Source: Prosthecobacter sp.
Lineage (GTDB): Bacteria; Verrucomicrobiota; Verrucomicrobiia; Verrucomicrobiales; Verrucomicrobiaceae
DNA: 64,000 bases
Direction: 5' to 3'
Assembly (NCBI GenBank): GCA_017853885.1
Contig: JAFMIR010000018.1
Location: 1 to 64,000, forward strand
Position numbers and translations under genes: made by a program. The first letter of the stretch is position 1; every line of letters starts with the position of its first letter. Under the pieces are notes generated by a model. It saw nothing but the letters and a program-made list of their open reading frames with translations, was not told the origin of the DNA and did no database searches. This document shows, one piece after another, positions 8,395 through 17,489 of this stretch.

Positions 8395-9867
8395 TCATTT
8401 TGCCTTCGCGGCGGCCACCGTGAGCCATGGGCGGGTATCCGTCGTGATCAGCAGATCGCCGCGAGGCTCGGTGAAAGGCACGACATAGCTCGGAAGCAAG
8501 GACTGGCCATCGACGACCAGCTCCACGCGAAAAGTCGCCTGGCTCGCCGCGGCCTCGGGGGCGGCTTTCAGCGTCACTTTGATCTCGCCAGTCTTCGCAT
8601 CGGCTTCCTTCACCTCGGCGGAAAGACCTGTCGGCAGGCCGAGGACGGACGCGTTCACCTTCCCCGCGAATTTACCGGTCACCTTCAGCGCGATCTTCAC
8701 CTCGACGCTCTTCCCCACCTCGACGCGATAGGCGTGGTTATCGAGCACGGCGGTCAATGTGGGCTTTGCCGCAGTCACCTTGGCTTGATAAGCCTGCCGC
8801 GGACCACCACCACGATCACGATCCAGCACCACGAGCTTGAATTCGCCGTCCTTCGGAGCCTTCCAGCGCAACACCGGATCGGTCACCCCAGCCTCGCCAT
8901 CATCGGCGGTGGCCAGGCTCTTGCCTTCGGCATCCTCCACCCGCAAGGCGGCATCAAAACGCCTCGAATGAACCTCCAAAACCAGCTCTTCCCCTTTCTT
9001 GGCAGAAAACGTGAAAACATCCTCTTCATCCTTCTTGGTCAGCACGCCGACACTTTCTCCCGGAACGCTGATTTTCGCAGTTTCGGGAACGAGGGCCGTT
9101 GAGGGCTCTTCATCCTCGACCACCCGCAGCCGATACACATGAGCACTGCTTCCTTTCAGCGAAACATCCGCCGCAGGCGGGTGCGCAAAGGCAAAAACTT
9201 GCGCGTAAAGCACGCCATCGACCTTCGGCGTGTATTCGATGCGCGGATCGAGATTGTGCGTGTCATGGCCACCGGCGATTTCGACGCCGCGGGCATCCAG
9301 CAGACGCAGCACCGGGTCCATCGGCGAGCCCAAAGCATAGCCATGCACCTCCAGCGTAACTCCCCTGCCCTTTTTCACGCGGATGGCGTGCGTGTCCACC
9401 TCGCTCGCCTTTTCCAGCACGCCGTTGAAGACAATGTTGATGCGGCCTTCCTGCCCTTTCGCATCGGCAAAGGCATCGTTCGGCTCCTTCTCCACGACTT
9501 CAGGCTCCCTCCCCACCTCGAAGATCCTCGGCGGCGAGCTGCCTTCTGCCGTGTGAAAGCGTACCAGATACGGCCCGGCCGGCACATCGGGCGCGATGGC
9601 CACCTCGAACTTATTCGCCTTGCTGCCCGCTTTGAAGACAATACCCGGATGGCTCGCCCAGACCACCGGCGAGTCTTTGTCCAGCCCCTTACCCGCGACC
9701 TCACACGCCACCGAGCCGCCGATCTGCCCGCCCGCAGGAAACAGGCTCTCAAAACCTGGGGGAACCGCCCAAGCGGGAAGGCTGAAGCACGAAATCAGAA
9801 TGACGAATGCCAACAAATGCCAGTCATTCGTCATCCGACATTCCGCATTCATCATTTCCCCCCGCAT
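8395..9867 (-). CDS. Secreted protein with PPC-like (pre-peptidase C-terminal) domains
   Basis: About 490 aa and exported (hydrophobic stretch LLAFVILISCFSLPAWA). The mature part begins PPGFESLFPAGGQ and contains VEKEPNDAFADA, the typical entry into PPC-like domains of Planctomycetes and Verrucomicrobia, then a second beta domain (EEDVFTFSAKKGEELVLEV) and a C-terminal strand-rich tail. No catalytic residues are evident, so a structural or binding role at the cell surface is likely. It follows the DUF1501 gene with overlapping codons: GTG at 9870 and ATG at 9867 flank that gene's TGA. The N-terminal codons lie inside a dispersed repeat, so the true start is uncertain; ATG at 9834 (MTNDWHLL) is equally good. 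Confidence 0.8.
   Translation of the reverse strand: MRGEMMNAECRMTNDWHLLAFVILISCFSLPAWAVPPGFESLFPAGGQIGGSVACEVAGKGLDKDSPVVWASHPGIVFKAGSKANKFEVAIAPDVPAGPYLVRFHTAEGSSPPRIFEVGREPEVVEKEPNDAFADAKGQEGRINIVFNGVLEKASEVDTHAIRVKKGRGVTLEVHGYALGSPMDPVLRLLDARGVEIAGGHDTHNLDPRIEYTPKVDGVLYAQVFAFAHPPAADVSLKGSSAHVYRLRVVEDEEPSTALVPETAKISVPGESVGVLTKKDEEDVFTFSAKKGEELVLEVHSRRFDAALRVEDAEGKSLATADDGEAGVTDPVLRWKAPKDGEFKLVVLDRDRGGGPRQAYQAKVTAAKPTLTAVLDNHAYRVEVGKSVEVKIALKVTGKFAGKVNASVLGLPTGLSAEVKEADAKTGEIKVTLKAAPEAAASQATFRVELVVDGQSLLPSYVVPFTEPRGDLLITTDTRPWLTVAAAKAK
9800..9834. repeat. Dispersed-repeat copy with a 10-bp inverted repeat
   Basis: atgacgaatg (9800-9809) and cattcgtcat (9825-9834) are perfect inverted copies with a 15-base spacer. 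The surrounding bases 9791-9857 are built of variations on gaatgac and gcattc. The 13-base string gtcattctgattt, on the minus strand here, recurs at 49233-49245. Similar tandem-like repeats are common between genes in Planctomycetes and Verrucomicrobia (family knowledge). Here the repeat lies within the signal-peptide codons of the PPC-like protein. Confidence 0.55.
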
Positions 9868-11198
9868 CACGCAAAGAGCTCGCGGATGGGCCGCCCGCCG
9901 TTCACGAGCTGGACGGGCCGTCCGCTGCTCGTGTGCAGGATCTGATGGGGATCAATGCCTAACTTGTGGTAGAGCGTGACGGCAAAGTCTTCTGGTGAGT
10001 AGATGTTTTCGCTGGCATAGTAGCCCTTTGGATCGGTAGCACCGATCACGCCACCACGCGGCACCCCCGCTCCAGCGAAAAGGATATTCATGGCACCCGG
10101 CCAGTGGTCACGACCGTTGTCCTTGTTGATCTTGGGTGTGCGACCGAATTCACCGAGCGCGATCACCAGGGTGCTTTCTAGCAGCCCCCGACGGTCGAGG
10201 TCCGTGATGAGAGCGGCCATGCCCTGATCAAACTTCTGCATGAACTCTCCTTTGCATGTCTTGAAAAGATCGCGGTGATGGTCCCAGCCTCCGTAGTTCA
10301 CGGTTACAAATGGAACACCCACCTCTACCATGCGACGCGCGAGCAGCAGGCGCTGGCCAAAATCCGTGCGGCCATACAGATCCCGTGTCTTGTCGTCCTC
10401 ACGACTGATGTCAAAGGCCTCCTGAGCTGGCTGGGAAGCAATCAAGTCCACCGCTTTACCATAAAAGGTGTCAAAACTCACCGCTGGATCATCCGCTAAC
10501 GCATCGTGCAAACGCTTCATGCGATCTAGGGAGAGGCGCAGTTCCCGGCGGGACAGACCACGTGCTTCGGAGATGTCCGAAGGCAGAACCACATCGCGAA
10601 CCTTGAAACCCTTGGAGTTCGGGTCACCTCCAGCAACAAAGGGGGCATGCTCTGCACCGAGAAAATTAGGGCCTCCACTGCGAGTGATGCTGGGTAGCGT
10701 CATATAGGCCGGCAGCCCGCGCTGGACACCCCGCTTGTAACTGACCACGCTGCCAAAAGAGGGGTGGAAGGTCACAAACGCACCGCAACCTACTGGCACC
10801 GGTGTTGGTGCGCCCGTCATCATGTAGTGATTTCCACCACCGTGATTGGGATCCTTGTGTGTCACACTGCGCAACACCGTGAACTTGTCTGCGGCCTTGG
10901 CCAAATGCGGAACGCACTCAGAGAAATGAACCCCGGGCACGCTCGTCTTGATCGGCTTGAATTCCCCACGGATGTCGCTTGGAGCCTCCGTCTTGGGATC
11001 AAACATTTCGTAATGCGAGGGCCCACCGTCCAACCAAACGAGGATGCAGTTCACCGGGCGGCCGATGGACGGCTGCGGTGTGGCTTCGCGAGCCCGGAGC
11101 AGCTCTGTAAAGCCGAGCCCGCCACCCGCGGCGGTTAAACCGAGCTTCAAAACATCGCGGCGGAGGTGTCCGGCACAGTTATGGGTAAGGCGAGGCAT
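9867..11198 (-). CDS. DUF1501 secreted protein, alkaline-phosphatase/sulfatase-like fold
   Basis: 443 aa. The N-terminus has a twin-arginine-like leader (HLRRDVLKLGLTAAGGGLGF), so export in folded form is likely. ILVWLDGGPSHYEMFDPK is the family's opening motif, and later come GGWDHH, LGEFGRTPKIN and GRDHWPGAMN, which resemble metal-binding positions of the alkaline-phosphatase superfamily. The biochemical activity of DUF1501 is not established. It is translationally coupled to the downstream PPC-like gene, a common pairing in Verrucomicrobia. No DUF1549/1553 partner is directly adjacent; the nearest is at 14026. Confidence 0.88.
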   Translation of the reverse strand: MPRLTHNCAGHLRRDVLKLGLTAAGGGLGFTELLRAREATPQPSIGRPVNCILVWLDGGPSHYEMFDPKTEAPSDIRGEFKPIKTSVPGVHFSECVPHLAKAADKFTVLRSVTHKDPNHGGGNHYMMTGAPTPVPVGCGAFVTFHPSFGSVVSYKRGVQRGLPAYMTLPSITRSGGPNFLGAEHAPFVAGGDPNSKGFKVRDVVLPSDISEARGLSRRELRLSLDRMKRLHDALADDPAVSFDTFYGKAVDLIASQPAQEAFDISREDDKTRDLYGRTDFGQRLLLARRMVEVGVPFVTVNYGGWDHHRDLFKTCKGEFMQKFDQGMAALITDLDRRGLLESTLVIALGEFGRTPKINKDNGRDHWPGAMNILFAGAGVPRGGVIGATDPKGYYASENIYSPEDFAVTLYHKLGIDPHQILHTSSGRPVQLVNGGRPIRELFA

Positions 11199-11271
11199 TC
11201 GTTTGGAATGGGATAAAAATGCTACCTCAATCTACGGACCACCTTTTCCCTTCCTTGCAGCGAATGCGTCA

Positions 11272-12801
11272 TCAATGCCCCGAGACCAGATCCACGGGCT
11301 TATAGCCGCCCTTGCCCCGGAAGTAGAGGAAGAGGCCGATGTAGCACAGCAGCATGAAACTCGGCAGGATGGCGATGGTGGTGAAAACACTGCGCTTGTT
11401 AGCCCCCTGCACCGCTTCGAGTTCCTTGGCCTGCGCTTCCGGCAGCGCCTTGATCTTGGCTTGGTCGAGCGTTGGACTAGCACCAAAGAGGCTCGGCTTC
11501 GGCTCGCCTTTCACGCTGGCATACAGCGCCGCATGCTCTGTTGTGTTTAGGCGCTTTTCGAGGTCACCGTCTTGCTTGAAGCCGATGTAAGGGCTGCCCA
11601 GCACGCCGAGGAACAGCACGCCGACGGCGGAAACGCCGTTCAAAGTGAGAGCGCCGCCTTTCGGAAACTGCTCAGATGTCAGGCCCAGTGTCGTCGACCA
11701 AAGGAAGGTCTTTCCAAGTGCATAAACCGTAGCTGCGGCTAGGATCGTCCAGCCTGTGGCATGGCTCAGGAGCATGAGACCGATAATCGCGATACTAGCG
11801 CTGACCCCCAACAGCCCGACAGGCGAGAAACGATGTACAATCGGCCCAGCATAGAAGCGAAGCACGGTCATGATTGCGGACACATAGACAAAGATCCAAG
11901 TGGCAAACGAAGGCAGGTCTTGTGGGCCACTTAGCTTTAGCAATTCCGGCATCCATCCATCGGTTCCCAACTCTGTCGTTGCCAGCGGTCCGATGGTAAT
12001 CAAAACCACAAGGAAAAGCCAGTTCCCTGCAGAACGGGTATATAGACCGGCAAGCACTGCCACCACGGCCGCGATAACAAAGACCGTGGTCCAAGAAGCC
12101 TCTTGGTTCATCATCTGAGCCAAAGCGGGAGCTGTGAGGGCTGTGAGGATGAAGAAACCCACCGCTCCGACTTCCCTCAGCATCTCCCGATAGCTCACTC
12201 CGGCTGCCACACGTTCATTCACGGGAAAGGCGCACGGAAGGATGAGCAACGCATAAATGATCACCGGAATGAAGCAGAGAGCAAAGCGGAACTGCCATAC
12301 CTCGCCAAAAAACAGTTTGGTTTCCGGTAGCAAGCCACAGAACAAAGCACCGAGTGCTAATCCGGCGGGCCAGCCCGCATGAAGAATATTCAGCCATTTG
12401 GCCTTCTCTTTATTGAAGACTGTTGCCACCACCGGGTTGATGAAGGATTCCACGGTGCCATTGGCGACAGCCACCAATAGGGTGCTCCAGTAAAAGTCTT
12501 GGTAGCCCGAGGCCCGCAGTGTCAGTGCCAAAGAGACTGCGTGACAGGCAATCGCAAAAAAAGCCACTGTCTTATAGCCAATGTAATCGATCACCAGACT
12601 GAAGAAAATGATCGAGATGGCAAAGGGCCACATGCCAGCGCCATTGATGCTTCCCTTCTGCTGCTCGGAAAGGTTGAAGCTGTTTTGCAGTTCCCCGATG
12701 GTATTCGCCCTGACGCCAAAAATGAACGATGTGGCCACCAAGGCGATAAAACAGGCCCAGAAAAGTTTCATGTTGGCTTTGCCGTTGGAGGACGAGTTCA
12801 T
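11272..12801 (-). CDS. MFS transporter
   Basis: 509 aa from the ATG at 12801 (MNSSSNGKANMKLFW), with about 12 membrane helices. It belongs to an MFS group with long last loops: between the predicted eleventh and twelfth helices (GVLFLGVLGSPYIGF and TIAILPSFMLLCYIGLFLYF) there is a charged insert of about 70 residues rich in Lys, Glu and Ala. The end is FRGKGGYKPVDL. The substrate is unknown. An upstream TTG at 12816 is possible but not needed. The neighbour upstream on the same strand is a serine hydrolase, so uptake of a hydrolysis product is an idea, not evidence. Confidence 0.88.
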   Translation of the reverse strand: MNSSSNGKANMKLFWACFIALVATSFIFGVRANTIGELQNSFNLSEQQKGSINGAGMWPFAISIIFFSLVIDYIGYKTVAFFAIACHAVSLALTLRASGYQDFYWSTLLVAVANGTVESFINPVVATVFNKEKAKWLNILHAGWPAGLALGALFCGLLPETKLFFGEVWQFRFALCFIPVIIYALLILPCAFPVNERVAAGVSYREMLREVGAVGFFILTALTAPALAQMMNQEASWTTVFVIAAVVAVLAGLYTRSAGNWLFLVVLITIGPLATTELGTDGWMPELLKLSGPQDLPSFATWIFVYVSAIMTVLRFYAGPIVHRFSPVGLLGVSASIAIIGLMLLSHATGWTILAAATVYALGKTFLWSTTLGLTSEQFPKGGALTLNGVSAVGVLFLGVLGSPYIGFKQDGDLEKRLNTTEHAALYASVKGEPKPSLFGASPTLDQAKIKALPEAQAKELEAVQGANKRSVFTTIAILPSFMLLCYIGLFLYFRGKGGYKPVDLVSGH

Positions 12802-12897
12802 GCGAGGAGGGAGCAAGTGGGTTGGGAAAATGAAAAAAACATACCAGCAAAGTTACCTCGTTAGCGCAATCACATTCTCCATCCCAGACCACTCGAA

Positions 12898-13977
12898 TCA
12901 CAGACTTAAAGAAACGCAGTCAGACACCGGATAAAGGATGGAATCTCCTGAAACATTTTTGGGCAGGGACGTGAGGAGCACCAAGCTCGTGTCTGACTCG
13001 GGATCAGCCCAGGCGAGGGTACCGGTGGAGCCGCTGTGCCCGAAAGCATGATCTGAGCAGCCCTTACCGAGGCCGCTGGGACCTATCATGAAACCGATGC
13101 CGCGATGTGCTTCGAGTTTGGGTGTGTGATCGATGATCATGCGCCTTGCAATGGCTTCGTTGAATGGTTTGCCCTTGGGTCGCATAAAGCTGCGCAGAAA
13201 CCTCGTGATGTCCGCCGCAGTGCTATGAGCTCCGCCCCACGGTGCAGCCAGATTCCGCCAATAGTCGCTATTCCAGTCCCAATCGTGAGCGTTGGGATCA
13301 CCGCCGCCGGCTTCGGGCGCCGCGTGTTCGGTTTGCATTGGCACCATGTCGTCTTTGGAAAAGGCTCCGAGACCCAAAACGGTTTGTGTCATGCCGAGCG
13401 GTGTGAAAACCTGCTGTTGCAGGAATGTCGGCAGAGGTGTCTTTGTGACTCGTTGGACGATTTCAGCCGCAAGAAGGATGCCCATGCTTTGGTAATGATA
13501 CTGCGTACCCGGGGCAAAGAGAAGGGGGGTGCGTATTGCGCCCTTTATAAAATCCTCCAGCGGCGCATGGCGTGAACGCAGCGCGTTGTTATTCTCAAGC
13601 TGGTCGGGCAGGCCAGAAGTGTGCGTGAGCAGTTGCTCGAGTGTGATGTCTTTTCGAGCGCCTTCATTGAACTCCGGTAGATACTTCACCGCCAAATCGG
13701 AGAGCTTCACTTCACCCCGATCTACCAATACCATCACGGCAGCGGCAGTGAGTGGCTTGGTGATCGATCCAAGCAGAAACATCGAATCAGGTTTTGCGCT
13801 GCCAAAAGCTTTTTGCGTCGCTTCACTGCCATGCTGGACATGCAGCACCGCCTGATGCAGCATCCCGTGTTCGATTTGCTTTTGTATGATTTGAAAGGCT
13901 TCTTGCATGGTAGAGGCGGCACGCGCCGGAATCGCGAACGCAGCTAAGGCGCAGGATAAGGTTTTGCGGCGAGTCAT
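12898..13977 (-). CDS. Class C beta-lactamase-like serine hydrolase
   Basis: 359 aa, exported (leader MTRRKTLSCALAAFAIPARA, with two arginines and so possibly Tat). The catalytic signature SxxK is SITK at residues 71-74, the second motif is YQS within QYHYQSMG, and the third is HSG in FGHSGSTG. This places it with class C beta-lactamases, D-aminopeptidases and esterases. Without the full AmpC context the substrate is open; a peptide, ester or cell-wall fragment is as likely as an antibiotic. It lies between the MFS gene and the DUF1549/1553 gene on the same strand, with 48 bases to the latter. Confidence 0.88.
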   Translation of the reverse strand: MTRRKTLSCALAAFAIPARAASTMQEAFQIIQKQIEHGMLHQAVLHVQHGSEATQKAFGSAKPDSMFLLGSITKPLTAAAVMVLVDRGEVKLSDLAVKYLPEFNEGARKDITLEQLLTHTSGLPDQLENNNALRSRHAPLEDFIKGAIRTPLLFAPGTQYHYQSMGILLAAEIVQRVTKTPLPTFLQQQVFTPLGMTQTVLGLGAFSKDDMVPMQTEHAAPEAGGGDPNAHDWDWNSDYWRNLAAPWGGAHSTAADITRFLRSFMRPKGKPFNEAIARRMIIDHTPKLEAHRGIGFMIGPSGLGKGCSDHAFGHSGSTGTLAWADPESDTSLVLLTSLPKNVSGDSILYPVSDCVSLSL

Positions 13978-14025
13978 GGCCAGTAGATGCGTGTGCCGTA
14001 GCGCTGAATAAGCATCTGATCTTGT

Positions 14026-16215
14026 TCAATGATTGAACAAAAACTCCTTCGTATTCAGAATGGCCCACAGCAGATCCTCATAGCCGTTGCGTTTAGCGCG
14101 TTGGGAATCAAGTGGGCTACCCTTTGCGTCAGCGCGAGGCTTGAGGAGATGGTTTTCGGCAATCTGTACTTCTTCGGCAGTTGGCTCGCGAGAGTAAGCG
14201 GCAAGGTAGAGCTCTCGGATACGCTTGGGCTCGGACATTTCAGCCTTGATAAGCTGCTCAGCGCGGCCGCCGTTGGCAGTGAGCTTGGATTTAACATCGC
14301 TGGCATTCATGAGGTGCAGGCTTTGCGCGAGGCTGGCACTTTGAACGCGCTCACATTCGCACACGCTGGTGTTGTCGGGACGACCGAAAACTTTGAGAAA
14401 GGGTGAGGCTCTGGTGTAGCTGTTGTCAGGCAGTGAGATGGCACGGGTGCCAGGCGGGAGATCAGCGAAGTCCGTTTTCGACGCGGTGACCATGTCGATG
14501 CTGTCGAGTAGAACCTCGGCAGTAAGACGCTTGGGGTAGAAATGAGAAAAGGCCTGACGATCAATGGCATTTTGCTCGTTTGGCATGGCACTGAGCTGGT
14601 AGGTGTGGCTTTGTGCAATCACCCGGACGATGGATTTGAGATCGAAGTTGTGGTCCGAGAAGTGCTTCGCAAGAGCATTGAGCAATTCAGGGTTTGTAGG
14701 CGGATTGGTATCCCGAAGATCGTCCTCGGGTTCGATGAGTCCGCGCTTGAAAAAATGTTTCCAGTAGCGATTGACGAGCGCTTTGGCAAAAAACGGATTT
14801 TTCTTGTTTGCCATCCAATCGGCGAGAGCAAGTCGCGGATCGTCATCGGGCGGGATGTCCAGCGGCGTCTCGCCGAGACCCGCGGGCTTCAGCATGACTC
14901 GAGTTTTGCGATGCTCGGTCTGCGCGATGCCGCGCTTGTGGAAAATCAGATCCTCACCCGCGATGGCAGTCGGTTTGCGACCGATCTGGCTGAAGAAGGC
15001 GGCCATGTGATAATACTCGGCCTGAGTCCATCGCTCGAAAGGATGATGATGGCACTGGGCGCATTGCATGCGCACACCCAGAAAGAGCTGTGCAACGTCT
15101 TCGACCTGCGTGGTAGGTTCCTTCACTCTTTTGTACCATGCGACAGGTGGATTTGAGACGATGGTGCCGGTGCTGGCGAGGATCTGGCGAACGAGTTGAT
15201 CGTAGGGCGTGTTTGCGAGCAGGTTGTCACGCATCCAGGCGTGAAAGGCAAAGTTTGCAGTGATATCAGCATTTTCAGCACGCTGGTTTTTGAGCAATGC
15301 AGTCCATTTATTCGCGAAGTAGTCGGCATAGTCGGGCGAGTTAATGAGCGCCTCGATGGCGCGGTCTCGTTTGTCAGGCGATTGGTCGGCGAGGAAGGCC
15401 TTCGTTTCATCCAAGCTAGGCAGACGGCCGCCGATATCGAGGGAGACACGGCGTAGAAACGTGCTGTCATCGCAAATGGGAGACGGTGGGATGCCAATCT
15501 GCTTCAGGTTGGCGAAAACATGCTGGTCAATGAAGTTCTTCACCGGCGGCAGCGACTCAACTGGTGCACCCAGTGGTATGGAGATGCTGCAGACACCCAC
15601 CTTGCCACCAAAGCGCACCATCACAGCCACGTTGCCCGGGAGGTCGAGTGTGTTCACAAGCCCGGCATCGCTGGCGGTGGCCATCGCAGTATCATTGGCT
15701 TCAAATAGAGCGAGTCGCGTCACGTCGCGACTGCTTCCATCGGAGTAGCGTGCGGTGACCTTGAGTTGCTGAGCAGCCTTCGGCTTCAAGGTAATGCGCG
15801 GGGGCTCCACGAAGATGGTGTTCAGCACAGGCTCATTCGGTTGGGTATAGGGCATGCCCTCGGCAATCCAGCGAACAAGAGTTTGGTAAAACTCGGAACC
15901 CGGCTCCAAGTGTTTTCCACCCGTGTGCGGTACGATGGCTGCGCCCTTGGTGATCAACAGGCTTTCTTCGGGAGCTGGCGGGAATACGCGGCGGCCTTTT
16001 CCCTGTTTTACAATGGCCTCATAGTCCTCCTCTGCCTCAAAGCCTAGCACGCTGAGGCGAAAGCCGCGCTGACCGGTAATCGCCTTGGCATGGCAAGCTC
16101 CTGCGTTGCAACCCGATTTCGTCAAAATGGGTTGAATGTCCCTTACGAAGCTCAAAGGCTCCGCAGTGAAGCCTAATGTGACGGCCAAGAAAATAGGAAG
16201 AACTTTCCAAAACAT
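14026..16215 (-). CDS. DUF1549/DUF1553 protein with cytochrome-like N-terminus
   Basis: 729 aa from ATG 16215, whose first residues form a signal peptide (MFWKVLPIFLAVTLGFTAEP). The N-terminal PSCyt-like part has C-N-A-G-A-C-H at residues 36-42, a CxxxxCH spacing rather than CxxCH. A Big-2-like beta domain follows at about 135-220. DUF1549 carries a canonical CAQCH at 385-389 followed by HHPFERW. DUF1553 runs from about 470 to the end, with NRYWKHFFKRGLIEP and ending NTKEFLFNH. These proteins are exported and abundant in Planctomycetes and Verrucomicrobia, and heme binding and function are unproven. The frame could start at 16260, but that leader is less convincing. Confidence 0.88.
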   Translation of the reverse strand: MFWKVLPIFLAVTLGFTAEPLSFVRDIQPILTKSGCNAGACHAKAITGQRGFRLSVLGFEAEEDYEAIVKQGKGRRVFPPAPEESLLITKGAAIVPHTGGKHLEPGSEFYQTLVRWIAEGMPYTQPNEPVLNTIFVEPPRITLKPKAAQQLKVTARYSDGSSRDVTRLALFEANDTAMATASDAGLVNTLDLPGNVAVMVRFGGKVGVCSISIPLGAPVESLPPVKNFIDQHVFANLKQIGIPPSPICDDSTFLRRVSLDIGGRLPSLDETKAFLADQSPDKRDRAIEALINSPDYADYFANKWTALLKNQRAENADITANFAFHAWMRDNLLANTPYDQLVRQILASTGTIVSNPPVAWYKRVKEPTTQVEDVAQLFLGVRMQCAQCHHHPFERWTQAEYYHMAAFFSQIGRKPTAIAGEDLIFHKRGIAQTEHRKTRVMLKPAGLGETPLDIPPDDDPRLALADWMANKKNPFFAKALVNRYWKHFFKRGLIEPEDDLRDTNPPTNPELLNALAKHFSDHNFDLKSIVRVIAQSHTYQLSAMPNEQNAIDRQAFSHFYPKRLTAEVLLDSIDMVTASKTDFADLPPGTRAISLPDNSYTRASPFLKVFGRPDNTSVCECERVQSASLAQSLHLMNASDVKSKLTANGGRAEQLIKAEMSEPKRIRELYLAAYSREPTAEEVQIAENHLLKPRADAKGSPLDSQRAKRNGYEDLLWAILNTKEFLFNH

Positions 16216-16556
16216 AATGCAAACCAACGCATCATGCGGTGCCCTTTTCGCAACCAACATCCCTCCTTTTCCATGAGATCATTTTCTTGGATTGCCATTT
16301 TTTTGTTCATGCCTCCAGTTTAAGCATCAGCGGAGACGGTTTCATGTCTGCAGCAAGGACCGAGCCTACGCGCGGATACCCCCAATAAGGTGAACAGAAA
16401 AACTGTGTTTGAGGATATTATAGTTTCTCAGCTCCAGCTTCTGCTGACATCACGCGGACTGGACTCGAAAAGCAATTATGCGATCTGGGCGGAGCCGAAG
16501 CTGATGAAGTGAAACCTAGGCGATGAAAAAACATCATAGATGGCGTTTGAGCTTTC
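16216..16556. other. Intergenic region between divergent genes
   Basis: Holds the promoters of the divergent DUF1549 and amidohydrolase genes. Two tiny plus-strand open stretches exist: a 16-codon hydrophobic one (ATG at 16273) and a 40-codon one beginning with GTG near 16391. Neither resembles a known family and I do not call them genes. Confidence 0.4.
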
Positions 16557-17483
16557 ATGACGCCCACCACACGCCGTTCATTCATTGCCGCCACTCTTGC
16601 CACAACCTGTTCAAAACTGACAGCGCAGGAGGCCGCAGATCCAGTGATCGACATTCATCAGCACATGAACTATCATCTGCGCAGCGATGAGCATCTATTG
16701 CTGCATCAGAGGGCCATGGGCGTGACGAAATCCATCATTCTACCGTCAGGCACTTATGTGAACCGTCTTTCAACACATAATGGCAAGTCAAACGGCCTGG
16801 CAGCAAAGTGCCTAAGCACAGCATGGGCGCGTGATTTTGCACAAATGCATCCCGATGCCTACCTGTGGGCTTGCAATGAAGTGACAGACGCCGTCTCTGC
16901 ACCGATGGAGATCGAGAAATGGCTGAACCAGGGCGCATGCATGATTGCCGAACAAAAATTCATGGTGGAGTGCGATTCCGCCGCAAGTCAAAAGCTCTAC
17001 GAACTAGCCGCAGCTTACCATGTTCCCATCTTGCTGCACTTCCAGCACCAGACCTACAATTTGGGCTATGATCGTTTTCATAACATGCTGGCAAAGTATC
17101 CCAAAACCACTTTCATCGGCCATGCGCAGGCTTTTTGGGGCAACATCGACAAACATCACGACCCAAAGGTGAATTACCCGAAGGGCAAGGTGACACCTGG
17201 TGGGCTCACGGACCGTTACCTAGCTGACTACCCGAACATGTACGCTGACATGTCTGCCGGCAGCGGATTGCTCGCCTTAACTCGCGATGAAGATCACACG
17301 CGCGGTTTTTTTGACCGACATCAAGACAAGATTCTCTATGGGAGTGACTGTGCCGACCATCTAGGCCGTGGGCCCGGCTGCCAAGGTGCTGCGACGCTTG
17401 CAGCAATCCGTAAGCTATCTTCAAGCAAAGTGGTGGAACGGAAAATTCTTTTTGGAAACGCGAATAAGCTTTTCCGCTTGTGA
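16557..17483 (+). CDS. Exported amidohydrolase-family TIM-barrel hydrolase
   Basis: 308 aa with a Tat-like leader (TTRRSFIAATLATTC). The mature part starts VIDIHQHMNYH, whose H-x-H is the usual metal pair at the end of strand 1. Later metal or active-site positions are HFQHQ, FIGHAQAFWG and LYGSDCAD (the final Asp). This is the amidohydrolase 2 (PF04909-like) group, which includes decarboxylases and lactonases; the substrate is unknown. Its TGA is seven bases from the stop of the convergent def gene. Confidence 0.85.
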   Translation: MTPTTRRSFIAATLATTCSKLTAQEAADPVIDIHQHMNYHLRSDEHLLLHQRAMGVTKSIILPSGTYVNRLSTHNGKSNGLAAKCLSTAWARDFAQMHPDAYLWACNEVTDAVSAPMEIEKWLNQGACMIAEQKFMVECDSAASQKLYELAAAYHVPILLHFQHQTYNLGYDRFHNMLAKYPKTTFIGHAQAFWGNIDKHHDPKVNYPKGKVTPGGLTDRYLADYPNMYADMSAGSGLLALTRDEDHTRGFFDRHQDKILYGSDCADHLGRGPGCQGAATLAAIRKLSSSKVVERKILFGNANKLFRL

Positions 17484-17489
17484 GTAGGC

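Noticed and set aside
7309..9102. 597-codon plus-strand frame
   Set aside because: It runs antisense across the CysJ-like reductase and the PPC-like gene. It has His/Arg-rich composition and no motif.
14022..14040. ttgttcaa/ttgaacaa hairpin at the DUF1549 stop
   Set aside because: AT-rich and overlapping the stop codon, with no T-run; too weak to name a terminator.
16391..16513. 40-codon plus-strand frame starting with GTG
   Set aside because: No resemblance to a protein family and no ribosome site; likely chance.
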